A stretch of DNA of 64,000 nucleotides, taken from assembly GCF_030687895.1 (NCBI RefSeq), contig NZ_CP117452.1, positions 2,745,501 to 2,809,500 on the forward strand, in the 5' to 3' direction. Below the pieces are notes generated by a model, which saw only the letters and a list, made by a program, of their open reading frames with translations, was not told where the DNA came from and did not search any database. The translations under genes and the position numbers were made by a program. Below are positions 8,546 through 16,847 of the stretch, piece after piece. The DNA is from Pseudomonas sp. FP198 (GTDB lineage Bacteria; Pseudomonadota; Gammaproteobacteria; Pseudomonadales; Pseudomonadaceae). Positions within the stretch are counted from its first letter, which is position 1; every line of letters starts with the position of its first letter.

Positions 8546-9328
8546 ATGAACGTTAAACGCATTGCACTCAAGCTGGGCTTCGTCTCGCTGCTGGCATTCG
8601 GCGCCAATCTGCACGCCGCTGAAACCTCGCTGCGCATCGGCATCGAGGCGGCATACCCACCCTTCGCCTCGAAAACCCCGGACAACGCCATCGTCGGCTT
8701 CGACTATGACATCGGCCAGGCGCTTTGCGCCGAGATGAAGGTTCGTTGCGTCTGGCAGGAGCAGGAGTTCGACGGGTTGATCCCGGCGCTGAAAGTGAAA
8801 AAAGTCGACGCGGTGATTTCCTCCATGTCGATCACCCCGGAGCGGATGAAGTCGGTGGACTTCACCGACCGTTATTATCGGATTCCGGCGCGGCTGGTGT
8901 TTCGCAAGGGCAGTGGCGTCAACGATATCCCCGCGCAGCTCAAAGGCAAGCGAATCGGCGTGCAACGGGCGACCAACTTCGATCGTTACGTCACCGACAA
9001 ATTTGCCCCGGCCGGGGCCGAGGTGATCCGTTATGGCTCGCAAAACGAAGTCTTCCTCGACCTGCTGGGCGGACGCCTGGACGCGACGATGGCCAGTTCA
9101 GTGGCCATCGATGAAAGCCTGCTCAAGCGTCCGGAAGGCAAGGATTTCGAATTTGTTGGCCCAAACTTCGTCGAAGAACAATACTTCGGCACGGGCATTG
9201 GAATCGCCGTGCGCAAGAGTGATCCGCTGGCGGGCCGTTTCAACCAGGCGCTGGCGACCCTTCGCGCCAACGGCACCTACGAGCGGATTCGCCAGAAGTA
9301 CTTCGATTTTGATATCTATGGCGAATGA
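8546..9328 (+). CDS. Periplasmic amino-acid/opine-type ABC substrate-binding protein
   Basis: A 260-residue type 2 periplasmic binding protein with a signal peptide ending near NLHAAET. The mature part begins LRIGIEAAYPPFASKTPD and contains FDYDIGQALCAEM, AVISSMSITPERMKSVDFT and the typical hinge regions of the HisJ/ArgT/OccT family, which bind basic amino acids and opines. It has a good ribosome site (GGAG). It lies 141 bases after the oxidase operon on the same strand. No permease or ATPase gene is next to it, so it must share membrane components encoded elsewhere, or its partners were lost. Confidence 0.85.
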   Translation: MNVKRIALKLGFVSLLAFGANLHAAETSLRIGIEAAYPPFASKTPDNAIVGFDYDIGQALCAEMKVRCVWQEQEFDGLIPALKVKKVDAVISSMSITPERMKSVDFTDRYYRIPARLVFRKGSGVNDIPAQLKGKRIGVQRATNFDRYVTDKFAPAGAEVIRYGSQNEVFLDLLGGRLDATMASSVAIDESLLKRPEGKDFEFVGPNFVEEQYFGTGIGIAVRKSDPLAGRFNQALATLRANGTYERIRQKYFDFDIYGE

Positions 9329-9395
9329 CCGTCGCCGTGTCCATCGCCCGCAGCGTCGGCTGACGGGCCTCACGCTGCACAGCATGGAGTGATTC

Positions 9396-9821
9396 ATGAA
9401 AACCAAAGCGGTACTCACCGAACAGGACGTTGCCCAGTTGCTGGTAGCAGCCAAAGAGCTGGCCCACCAGCGTCAATGGGCCGTATCGGTCTGTGTGGTC
9501 GACGATGGCGGGCATCCCTTGGGGCTGTTGCGCCTGGACGGGGCCTCGCCATTGTCGACCTACATCGCCACCGAAAAAGCCCGCACCGCCGCCATGGGCC
9601 GGCGGGACAGCAAGGTTTTTGAAGACATGATCAATGGTGGCCGCATCGCCTTCCTCAGTGCGCCGCACTTGCAAGGCATGCTCGAGGGCGGCGTGGCGAT
9701 CCGTCACGACGGTCAGTGCATCGGCGCCATCGGCGTGTCCGGGGTCAAGGCCGAGGAAGATGCGGAACTGGCGCGATTGGCGGTGGAGACGGTGTTGCCA
9801 GTGATCACGCCGGATGCCTGA
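9396..9821 (+). CDS. GlcG/HbpS family protein
   Basis: A 141-residue protein of the GlcG/HbpS (DUF336) family, with VCVVDDGGHPLGLLRLDGAS, TEKARTAAMG and the C-terminal GAIGVSGVKAEEDAELA. Members are found in glycolate and other oxidation operons and in haem-linked sensors; their biochemical role is poorly defined. GGAG stands before ATG 9396. It follows the binding protein by 67 bases and probably belongs to the same catabolic unit. Confidence 0.85.
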   Translation: MKTKAVLTEQDVAQLLVAAKELAHQRQWAVSVCVVDDGGHPLGLLRLDGASPLSTYIATEKARTAAMGRRDSKVFEDMINGGRIAFLSAPHLQGMLEGGVAIRHDGQCIGAIGVSGVKAEEDAELARLAVETVLPVITPDA

Positions 9822-9837
9822 GGGCTGGCGCGAACCC

Positions 9838-9927
9838 TGTGGGAGCGAGCTTGCTCGCGATGGCGTCGGCACCCTCGACATCAATGCAAGCTGATCCACC
9901 GCATCGCGAGCAAGCTCGCTCCCACAA
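9838..9927. repeat. REP doublet, family A
   Basis: Two inverted family-A REPs: GTGGGAGCGAGCTTGCTCGC at about 9839 and its reverse complement ending at about 9926, separated by some 40 bases. This is the REPIN arrangement. Confidence 0.85.
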
Positions 9928-10004
9928 AAAGCTGCACAAATCTTCCAGACCGGTGCATCGGCATTGTTTAATCTTCCTTGGCGGATACATCAACGAGGCA
10001 GCCC

Positions 10005-10841
10005 ATGACAGCGCGCAACTGGATCGATCTCAAGCAGGACGCCACGTCCGGCATCGAGACCGTGCGCGCGCATTTCGAGGGGCACGCCTACGATCCGCAC
10101 TGGCACGATGCCTATCTGGTGGGTGTGACGGAGCAGGGCGTGCAGCAGTTCCATTGCCGTCAGCAGCAGCACAACAGCACGCCGGGCAAGGTGTTCCTGC
10201 TTGAACCGGGGGAGTTGCATGACGGTAACGCGCCGCACGAAAACGGGTTTACCTATCGCACCTTGTACCTGGAGCCGCAATGGCTGGAGCGCGAACTGCG
10301 CTCGTTGTTCGAGGATGCGCCAGACAACGCGCAACTGGGCTTTGCCGTCACGCTGAACGATGACGCGCGACTGGCAAGGGCTACCGCCGCGGCTTTCCAG
10401 AGTCTGCACGAACAGGACATCCTGATCGTCCGCCAGACCGCCCTCGACACGCTGCTGTCGAACCTCACTCAACATTTGCACTGGCGAACACGGATCAATC
10501 CCGACCCGCGGCTGCCACTGGTCGCCCAGCAGGCCCGGGATTATTTGCACGGCCACTTGAGCGAGGACATCAGCCTGGACGACCTGGCGCGCGTCACCGG
10601 CGTGGATCGTTTTCGCCTGAGTCGTGCGTTCAAGGCGGCCTTCGGCCTGGCGCCCCACGCGTATCTGATCCAGCTGCGCCTGGCCCGGGCGCGGCGTCTG
10701 CTGGCCCGTGGCGAAAGCGCCGTGGCGGTGGCCGCCATGCTCGGTTTTGCCGACCAGAGTCACCTCGGCCGTTGGTTCCAGCGCGCCTATCGAATGAGTC
10801 CGGCGGATTACCGCAAGCGCTGCTCAATTGTTCCAGACTGA
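10005..10841 (+). CDS. AraC-family regulator with N-terminal cupin domain
   Basis: A 278-residue regulator with an AraC_binding cupin (about residues 15-100, with AYDPHWHDAYLVGVTEQG) and two C-terminal helix-turn-helix segments (SLDDLARVTGVDRFRLSRAF and AVAAMLGFADQSHLGRWFQR). ATG 10005 has GAGG upstream and is preferred over the TTG at 9978. The LysE-type exporter starts 54 bases downstream on the same strand. AraC-LysE pairs are common in Pseudomonas, so control of amino-acid export is likely. Confidence 0.9.
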   Translation: MTARNWIDLKQDATSGIETVRAHFEGHAYDPHWHDAYLVGVTEQGVQQFHCRQQQHNSTPGKVFLLEPGELHDGNAPHENGFTYRTLYLEPQWLERELRSLFEDAPDNAQLGFAVTLNDDARLARATAAAFQSLHEQDILIVRQTALDTLLSNLTQHLHWRTRINPDPRLPLVAQQARDYLHGHLSEDISLDDLARVTGVDRFRLSRAFKAAFGLAPHAYLIQLRLARARRLLARGESAVAVAAMLGFADQSHLGRWFQRAYRMSPADYRKRCSIVPD

Positions 10842-10895
10842 GCCCGGCTGCAACGGGATGATCAAGTCCACGATCATTCATCGAGAAGTTGCGCC

Positions 10896-11498
10896 ATGGA
10901 TCAGTTGTTGCCGTTTGCCTTGTTTGCGTTTGTCGCCTCCATCACCCCGGGTCCGACCAATATCCTGGTGCTGAGCCATAGCTCGCGCTTCGGCCTGGCG
11001 ACCACCTGGCCGATCATCCTCGGCGCCTGCGCGGCTGCCGCGTTGCTGGTGTTGTTGGTGGGCACCGGGCTGGGCGACGTGCTGGCGCGACATGCGACGA
11101 TTCAAACGGCGCTGTCCTGGGCCGGCATCGCCTGGCTGAGCTGGATGGCCTGGCAGATTTTCAGCGCACCGGCCGAGGCCATCGATCCAGACCGCCCGGT
11201 CGAAGGCCCACGGCTCGGGCTGGCGGGCGCCGCCGGCTTGCAACTGGTAAACCCGAAGACCTGGATGATGGCCCTGGCGGTGGTCAGCGTATTCGCCGGC
11301 GCCGAGGCAGACCGTACGGTGCGGGTGCTCTGGCTGTCCCTGGCGTTCTTTGCCATCTCCATTCCTTGCATGACCGCCTGGGCCTACCTGGGGCGTGGCG
11401 CGGCGAAGTTCTGCCGTTCCGCCGTGGCGATGGGGCGCTTCAATCGCGTCATGGCCGTGTTGCTCTTGGTTTCGGCGTGGCTGACGTTGGTGGTGTAG
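10896..11498 (+). CDS. LysE family amino-acid exporter
   Basis: A 200-residue inner-membrane protein of the LysE/RhtB family with about six hydrophobic segments. The signature ITPGPTNILVLSHSSRFG near the N-terminus and LVNPKTWMMALAVVS in the middle are typical. It would export an amino acid or derivative. It follows the AraC gene in probable co-transcription and ends six bases from the convergent methyltransferase gene. Confidence 0.9.
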   Translation: MDQLLPFALFAFVASITPGPTNILVLSHSSRFGLATTWPIILGACAAAALLVLLVGTGLGDVLARHATIQTALSWAGIAWLSWMAWQIFSAPAEAIDPDRPVEGPRLGLAGAAGLQLVNPKTWMMALAVVSVFAGAEADRTVRVLWLSLAFFAISIPCMTAWAYLGRGAAKFCRSAVAMGRFNRVMAVLLLVSAWLTLVV

Positions 11499-11504
11499 TT
11501 GCGG

Positions 11505-12464
11505 CTATACCTGTGAGCTGGCCGGATCGTCGCGGGTGAACACCAAGGCCTTGAGGCCGCAGGCCGGGTCAGCGTCGGGAAATTCCGGCGGATTTGCCAA
11601 TCGCTGTTCGAACCGCAGGCCCGGTGCTTCACGCATGACGCCGTCGATGAGGAAATCCGGCCCGGTCGCCGGGTCGTTGCTGCAGGCCAGTACCACGCCA
11701 TGGGCCGTCAGCAGCTCCGGCAGGCGACGCAGCACACGCTGGTAATCCTTGGTCAAAAGGAAGCTGCCTTTCTGGAACGTCGGCGGGTCGATGATGATCA
11801 GGTCGTAGGGGCCGCTGTTGATCACCTTGCCCCACGACTTGAACAGGTCGTGGCCAAGGAAACTCACTTGGCCCAGGTCGTGGCCGTTCAACCGGTGGTT
11901 GTCGCGACCACGACTCAAGGCCGCGCGGGACATGTCCAGGTTGACCACGTGTTGCGCGCCGCCGGCGATCGCCGCCAGCGAAAAACCGCAGGTGTAGGCG
12001 AACAGGTTCAGCACGCGCTTGCCACGGGCATGGGTGCGCACCCAGTCGCGCCCATAGCGCATATCGAGGAACAGGCCGTTGTTCTGCTTTTTGCCGAGGT
12101 CGATCCGGTAGCGCAGGCCGCCTTCGGTCAGGGTCCACTCATCGATCGGCTCGCCCTCCAGCCACTGGGTAAGGCTATCGGGCAGGTATCGATGCTGCAG
12201 GGCCAGCGTATGGGCGGCGCTGCGCTGCCAGGCCGGCGAGGCGACAAGGTCGCGTAACATCGCGAGCAGATCGTTCAGTTGCGCCGGCTCGGGTTCCTTG
12301 AACAGCGAGACCAATACCACGCCTTGCAACCAATCCACAGTAATCTGTTCCAGCCCCGCCCAGCAGCGTCCGCGCCCGTGGAACAGCCGACGGGTTTCGT
12401 CAGGCACCGACTCCAGCGCCGTCGATAAATGGCTCTGCAAGGTTTGGAGGGCTTCAGGGTTCAT
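11505..12464 (-). CDS. Class I SAM-dependent methyltransferase (COG1092/RlmI-like)
   Basis: A 319-residue cytoplasmic methyltransferase. The SAM-binding loop is VLNLFAYTCGFSLAAIAGGA, followed by VNLDMSRAALSRGRDNHRLN and the catalytic-type motif IIIDPPTFQKGSF. It belongs to the Methyltrans_SAM group related to RlmI but lacks the N-terminal PUA domain of RlmI, so its RNA target is uncertain. The start at 12464 (MNPEALQTLQ) is chosen because the longer open frame runs into REP sequence. Confidence 0.85.
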   Translation of the reverse strand: MNPEALQTLQSHLSTALESVPDETRRLFHGRGRCWAGLEQITVDWLQGVVLVSLFKEPEPAQLNDLLAMLRDLVASPAWQRSAAHTLALQHRYLPDSLTQWLEGEPIDEWTLTEGGLRYRIDLGKKQNNGLFLDMRYGRDWVRTHARGKRVLNLFAYTCGFSLAAIAGGAQHVVNLDMSRAALSRGRDNHRLNGHDLGQVSFLGHDLFKSWGKVINSGPYDLIIIDPPTFQKGSFLLTKDYQRVLRRLPELLTAHGVVLACSNDPATGPDFLIDGVMREAPGLRFEQRLANPPEFPDADPACGLKALVFTRDDPASSQV

Positions 12465-12551
12465 CAGAAAAACGCCAGCAATTCGAAAGGCCGGCATTTT
12501 AACCACGAACCCACCCGACGCAATCGCTGGCCAGGAGATTTGCACGATCCC

Positions 12552-12580
12552 CGTGGCGAGGGAGCTTGCTCCCGCTCGGG
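12552..12580. repeat. REP element, family B (single)
   Basis: GTGGCGAGGGAGCTTGCTCCC hairpin between the methyltransferase start and the end of the next minus-strand gene. Confidence 0.75.
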
Positions 12581-12598
12581 CGCGCAGCGGCCGCTCTA

Positions 12599-13387
12599 CT
12601 AGCCGCCGCGGGTCGACAGAATGCTCGCCACCTGTTGCGCCTGGCAATTGAGATAGGCCGAACGCTTGAGCCACGCCGGATCCGGGTACCAGGAAAACAT
12701 GAACTGCCCGCCCTTGAGCTTGTCGATCACCTGGCGCGCTACTTGCGGGCGCACGGCCGGGCAGCCCTGGCTGCGGCCGATGCGGCCCTGGCGCACGCTC
12801 CACAACGGATTCACATAGTCGGCGGCGTGAATCACGATCGCGCGGTCGCGAGCCAGATCATTGAAACCGGGCTCCAGGCCGTCCATGCGCAGCGAATAAC
12901 CATGGGCGCCCTGATAGCTTTCCTGGGTGCGGAACAGTCCCAGGCTGGATTGATAGCTGCCCAGGCGATTGGAAAATTGCGTGGCGAAGTTTTCCCCGGA
13001 TTTCTGCCCGTGTGCCACCAGGTCGCGCAACACCAGCTTCTTCTGGCGCAGGTCGAAGATCCACAGGCGCCGTGCCGTGGAGGGCTGCGAATAGTCGATC
13101 ACCGCCAGGTGACGGGCCGGGCGAGCGCCGTTGGCGACAGCGCATTGCATCGCGCCCAAGGCACTTTTAAGCGCTTGGGGATTGAGTTCCGGCGCCGCGT
13201 GGGCGAGGCTGTTGTAAAGCGGCTGGGAACCGGGCTTTTGCGCCAGTGCCGGGCCGGATATGACGCCCAGGCCGGCCATGACCAGGCAGAGTCGGCCCAG
13301 CAGGCGCGCGACTGAGGGCGATACGGGCGAAAAAAGCTGACGCTGGCGTTCGTTTGCGGCATCCCGTCCGGTTTTGTTTGTCTGCAT
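12599..13387 (-). CDS. Murein L,D-transpeptidase-like secreted protein (YkuD_2 family)
   Basis: An exported protein of 262 residues from ATG 13387. The signal segment is LLGRLCLVMAGLGVISGPALA, cleaved before Q. The catalytic-type motif is HAADYVNP ... GRSQGCPAVRP, with the cysteine at residue 209 in this numbering. YkuD_2 proteins are related to L,D-transpeptidases, but the activity of this branch is less well known. An alternative start at 13438 adds 17 residues; neither start has a clear ribosome site. It is head-to-head with the L,D-transpeptidase at 13456, which suggests joint control of peptidoglycan remodelling. Confidence 0.82.
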   Translation of the reverse strand: MQTNKTGRDAANERQRQLFSPVSPSVARLLGRLCLVMAGLGVISGPALAQKPGSQPLYNSLAHAAPELNPQALKSALGAMQCAVANGARPARHLAVIDYSQPSTARRLWIFDLRQKKLVLRDLVAHGQKSGENFATQFSNRLGSYQSSLGLFRTQESYQGAHGYSLRMDGLEPGFNDLARDRAIVIHAADYVNPLWSVRQGRIGRSQGCPAVRPQVARQVIDKLKGGQFMFSWYPDPAWLKRSAYLNCQAQQVASILSTRGG

Positions 13388-13455
13388 GATGGCGGGTCGT
13401 ACCTGTCGCAAAAAATTCACCGTCAACGAGACGGCCATGGATTGGAGTAAAGCAG

Positions 13456-15018
13456 TTGTTCAAAAAGCCCGCATGTTACCTGAGCCTTTTATTGCTCGTT
13501 GCGCCATTGGTCGCGACAGCCGAGGAGGGCGACCCCGCACACGCGCAATCGACCTTGGCACAACTGTCGGTCAACTGCCCGGAACTGGCCGCGGGCGTCG
13601 ATTTTTCGACGGTGCTGAGCTTGCAGGTCTTGTACCAGCAAAACGCAGGCCAGGCCATCTGGGCGGACGATGAGCGGTTGCAGGCCTTGCAAGTCCAATT
13701 GCAACAACTGGCCGACGATGGCCTGGACCCGAACCGCTACCGCCTGCCCGGCGAAGGCGCCTATGCCAATGCGGCCTGTACCGACATCGCCATCAGCCAG
13801 CGCTACCTGCAAGCGCTGCATGAGCTGCGTTTCGGCTACCTGCCGCAGAACCGCCTGGAGCCGATCTGGAAGGCCAATCCCCAGTTGCCGGACCGTCAGG
13901 CCATGGTGCTGCACTTCGCCGTCGCCGGCTTGCGCGACCCCGCCGAGGCGTTTGCACAGGCGCGGCCGCCCTTGGATCTGTATCGCAACCTGCGCGAACT
14001 CTACGCCCGGCAACGCCAGCTACCATTGGCTGACTGGCAGTCAGTACCGGCCGGCCCATTGTTGCAACCGGACAAACGTGACGCCCGCGTGCCCGCACTG
14101 GCCCGGCGCCTGTTCAACGAAGGCTACCTGAGCGTGCCTCCGCTGGAAGCCGATGAACACTACAGCCCGAGCCTTGTGGAGGCGATGAAAAGCTTCCAGC
14201 TCCACCATTCACTGCAAGCCGATGGGGTAGTGGGGCCGTGGACGGTTACCGAGCTGAACGTCAGCCCGGCCATGCGCCGCGAGCAATTGCGGATCAACCT
14301 GGAGCGCATGCGCTGGCTGGCTCAGGACCTGGAGCCCGACAGCGTGCTGGTCAACGTGGCGGCGGCGCAGCTGACGGTCTACCAGGCTGGCGCCCCGGTA
14401 TGGCAGACCCGGACCCAGGTTGGTCGCGCCGAACGCCAGACACCGCTGATCAAGTCGCGTATCACCCGCCTGACGCTGAACCCGACGTGGACCATTCCGC
14501 CGACGATCATGCGCGAGGACAAACTGCCCGAGATCCGCCGCGACCCGGAGTTCCTCACCCGGCATAACCTCAAGGTGATCGATCGCGATGGCTTGCCCCT
14601 GGCGGTGGAAAATATCGACTGGGATCACCCTGGCAATCTGATGCTGCGCCAGGACGCCGGCGCGAAAAACCCCTTGGGTAAACTGGTCGTGCGGTTCCCC
14701 AACCCGTTTTCGGTCTACCTGCACGACACGCCCAGCCAGGCACTTTTCAGCAAAGGCCCGCGGGCGTTCAGCTCAGGCTGTGTACGCATCGAGCAAGTCA
14801 TGCATCTGCGCGACCTGCTGGTGACCCCGGCCGAACGCACGCGCACCGACACCTTGCTGGCAAGCGAGTTGACCCATGAATTCAGGCTGGCCAAGCCGAT
14901 GCCGATCCTGCTTGGATACTGGACAGTGCAAGCGGACAGCCAGGGGCGGGCGGTGTATATCCCGGATATCTATCAGCGCGACGTGCCCCTGTCTGCCGCT
15001 GACCGTCGAGCACTCTGA
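13456..15018 (+). CDS. L,D-transpeptidase, YcbB/LdtD-like
   Basis: A 520-residue periplasmic enzyme making 3-3 peptidoglycan cross-links. The start is a TTG at 13456 with GGAG eight bases upstream; the signal peptide MFKKPACYLSLLLLVAPLVATA begins exactly there. Then follow the YcbB scaffold domain, a peptidoglycan-binding domain (SFQLHHSLQADGVVGPWTVT, about residues 237-260) and a YkuD catalytic domain (about 290-460) with HDTPSQALFSKGPRAFSSGC, C442 being the nucleophile. Length and domain order fit the LdtD class. It ends directly against the convergent quinone-reductase gene. Confidence 0.9.
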   Translation: MFKKPACYLSLLLLVAPLVATAEEGDPAHAQSTLAQLSVNCPELAAGVDFSTVLSLQVLYQQNAGQAIWADDERLQALQVQLQQLADDGLDPNRYRLPGEGAYANAACTDIAISQRYLQALHELRFGYLPQNRLEPIWKANPQLPDRQAMVLHFAVAGLRDPAEAFAQARPPLDLYRNLRELYARQRQLPLADWQSVPAGPLLQPDKRDARVPALARRLFNEGYLSVPPLEADEHYSPSLVEAMKSFQLHHSLQADGVVGPWTVTELNVSPAMRREQLRINLERMRWLAQDLEPDSVLVNVAAAQLTVYQAGAPVWQTRTQVGRAERQTPLIKSRITRLTLNPTWTIPPTIMREDKLPEIRRDPEFLTRHNLKVIDRDGLPLAVENIDWDHPGNLMLRQDAGAKNPLGKLVVRFPNPFSVYLHDTPSQALFSKGPRAFSSGCVRIEQVMHLRDLLVTPAERTRTDTLLASELTHEFRLAKPMPILLGYWTVQADSQGRAVYIPDIYQRDVPLSAADRRAL

Positions 15019-15651
15019 TCATGCACACTCGGCGTCGGTTTCTGCTGGCGCGGTCTGCTCGATGGCCGAGAACACCCGCCGCCCAAGGGCTCGGGCCGTT
15101 TGCAGATGTACGTTCGGATCAAGGGTTTCCGAATCCAGCAAGCGTTCGGAGCTCACCACGCGGGCACCGCAGTAGCCGAAGATGCCGTGGTCGATCTGCG
15201 TGACCATCGCCTGGTCGTAGCCGTGGCGTTGAAAACTGTCGGCGTCGGCTCCACCGAGGGCGACCAGATGGACCCGCAGATGCTGCAGTTTCTGCACAAA
15301 GAACTCGTCGAGCTTGAAGTCGAACGCCCAGCCATTGGAGAACACCCGATCAATCCAGCCCTTGAGCAACGCCGGCATCGACCACCAGTAGATCGGGTAG
15401 ACCAGCACCAGGGCGTCGGCCCGTTCGATCCTGGCCTGCTCGGCCAGCACGTCGGCAGGCGGCAAGGCCTCACGGTGGTGGACGGCATGGTCGGCGAAGC
15501 CGAAGCGTGGATCGAAGCCTTCGGCGGCCAGGTCGGCGATTTCGAACGTATCGTTGGGATTGGCCTGGAGAATTCCATTGCCAATGGCCTGGGCAAGCGC
15601 ATGGGTCAGGGAGCGGGGGTCATGATGAGCAACCACGATAAGGGCGTGCAT
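15019..15651 (-). CDS. Flavodoxin-fold NAD(P)H dehydrogenase (quinone)
   Basis: A 210-residue NQO1/MdaB-type flavoprotein that reduces quinones by two electrons. It shows the FMN-binding start ALIVVAHHDPRSLTHALAQA, the YPIYWWSMPALLKGWIDRVF motif of the family and LGGADADSFQRHGYDQ. The ribosome site AAGGAG precedes ATG 15651. It is divergent from a TetR gene with 86 bases between the starts, which contain three tandem 14-base repeats. Repression by that TetR protein and release by a toxic quinone or electrophile is the likely scheme. Confidence 0.88.
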   Translation of the reverse strand: MHALIVVAHHDPRSLTHALAQAIGNGILQANPNDTFEIADLAAEGFDPRFGFADHAVHHREALPPADVLAEQARIERADALVLVYPIYWWSMPALLKGWIDRVFSNGWAFDFKLDEFFVQKLQHLRVHLVALGGADADSFQRHGYDQAMVTQIDHGIFGYCGARVVSSERLLDSETLDPNVHLQTARALGRRVFSAIEQTAPAETDAECA

Positions 15652-15699
15652 GGCGAATCTCCTTCTGGCATCACACAAGGTCAAGCGAGTATGCTTGGT

Positions 15700-15737
15700 T
15701 AAGTTACGGTTAGTAAGTTACGGCTGGTAAAGTTAGC
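15700..15737. promoter_or_regulatory. Three tandem 14-base repeats, candidate TetR operator
   Basis: TAAGTTACGGTTAG (15700-15713), TAAGTTACGGCTGG (15714-15727) and a shortened TAAAGTTAGC (15728-15737) end directly at the TetR start codon. The third unit covers the ribosome-site position, so binding would also block translation start of the TetR gene. Confidence 0.55.
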
Positions 15738-16367
15738 ATGTCAAGCACCGATGAAAATGCACCGCCCATTGCCGCGCCTCGTCGCCGACTGTCCCGCGCC
15801 GATCGGCAACGGCAGTTGCTGGATGTCGCCTGGCGCCTGGTTCGGGAGGAGGGCAGCGAAGCGTTGACCCTGGCCCGGCTGGCCGACCAGGCAGGCGTCA
15901 CCAAGCCCATCGTCTACGACCATTTCATTACCCGGTCAGGGCTGCTGGCGGCGCTCTACCAGGATTTCGATGCGCGCCAGACGGCCCTCATGGATGCTGC
16001 ACTCGACGCCAGCGAGCCCACGTTGCAGAGTCGTTCGTGGGTGATTGCCGAAGCGTTCGTCGAATGCGTCCTGCTTCAGGGCCGGGAGATTCCGGGCGTC
16101 GTTGCGGCGCTTTCCAGTTCACCTGAACTGGAAAGCATCAAGAGGGAGTATGAAAGGCTTTTCCTGGATAAATGCCGGGCGGTGCTGGAGCCGTTCGCCG
16201 GGAGCCGGGGCCTGACCCAAGCGAGCCTGCGCGCGATGCTCGGGGCCGCGGAGGCGTTGTCCGATGCGGCGGCCAACGGCGAAATCAGCGCGGACGAGGC
16301 CAAGCAGGAGCTGTTCGCCAGCATCGTGGCGATGGTCAACCGGGCCGCTGGCATCGCCTCCAACTGA
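15738..16367 (+). CDS. TetR-family regulator
   Basis: A 209-residue TetR repressor. The N-terminal helix-turn-helix is at about residues 20-65 (LTLARLADQAGVTKPIVYDH, with F-x-T-R-S-G-L following); the rest is a helical ligand domain. No standard ribosome site precedes ATG 15738; tandem repeats occupy that place. It is divergent from the quinone reductase gene and probably controls both itself and that gene. Confidence 0.88.
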   Translation: MSSTDENAPPIAAPRRRLSRADRQRQLLDVAWRLVREEGSEALTLARLADQAGVTKPIVYDHFITRSGLLAALYQDFDARQTALMDAALDASEPTLQSRSWVIAEAFVECVLLQGREIPGVVAALSSSPELESIKREYERLFLDKCRAVLEPFAGSRGLTQASLRAMLGAAEALSDAAANGEISADEAKQELFASIVAMVNRAAGIASN

Positions 16368-16847
16368 TCGGGCGATTCGCGAGCAGGCTCGCTCCCACAT
16401 GGGGCGGCCCGATCCTGAGGCAGGGACATCGATCTGACTTGATATTTGTCGCGCCGGAGCAGATTTGCGTGGCGAGGGAGCTTGCTCCCGCTGGCCTGCG
16501 AAGCGGGCCCCAGCAACCTTTCAGGCAGACTGTATCCGCCGGTTTGCGACTGCTGCGCAGCCGAGCGGGAGCAAGCTCCCTGGCCACGGGTTCTGAATTG
16601 GTCAGGCTGACGCTTTCGCGAGCAGGCTCGCTCCCACAATGAACCTTTGTGAACCCTGTCTCATGTGGGAGCGAGCTTGCTCGCGATGACGGCGGCACAT
16701 TCAACATCTCTCCTGCTGATTCACTCCCCATCAAGAAAAAACGAACCCCAGGCGCCTTTTCCGGTTCTTAATTGATGTCCCTCGACGAAGGGGCATCAGG
16801 CGGGGCTGCGGTCTTGCCCACCACACACTGCGATCAGAGGAGGCGAC
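16368..16847. repeat. 480-base gene-free stretch filled with REP elements
   Basis: Holds a family-A REP (16376-16399), a long family-B doublet (16469-16587), and two more family-A REPs (16615-16638 inverted, 16664-16688 direct) that form a doublet. After 16700 I see nothing definite until the ribosome site AGAGGAGG before 16848; the promoter for the GH13 genes should lie there. Confidence 0.8.
16469..16587. repeat. Long family-B REP doublet, copy 1
   Basis: Inverted GTGGCGAGGGAGC ends enclose a central part (including GCGAAGCGGGCCCCAGCAAC and GACTGCTGCGCAGCCGAGCG) that is also present at 57911-58040. The element is therefore conserved over its whole length, as in a small mobile REPIN or MITE. 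Confidence 0.75.
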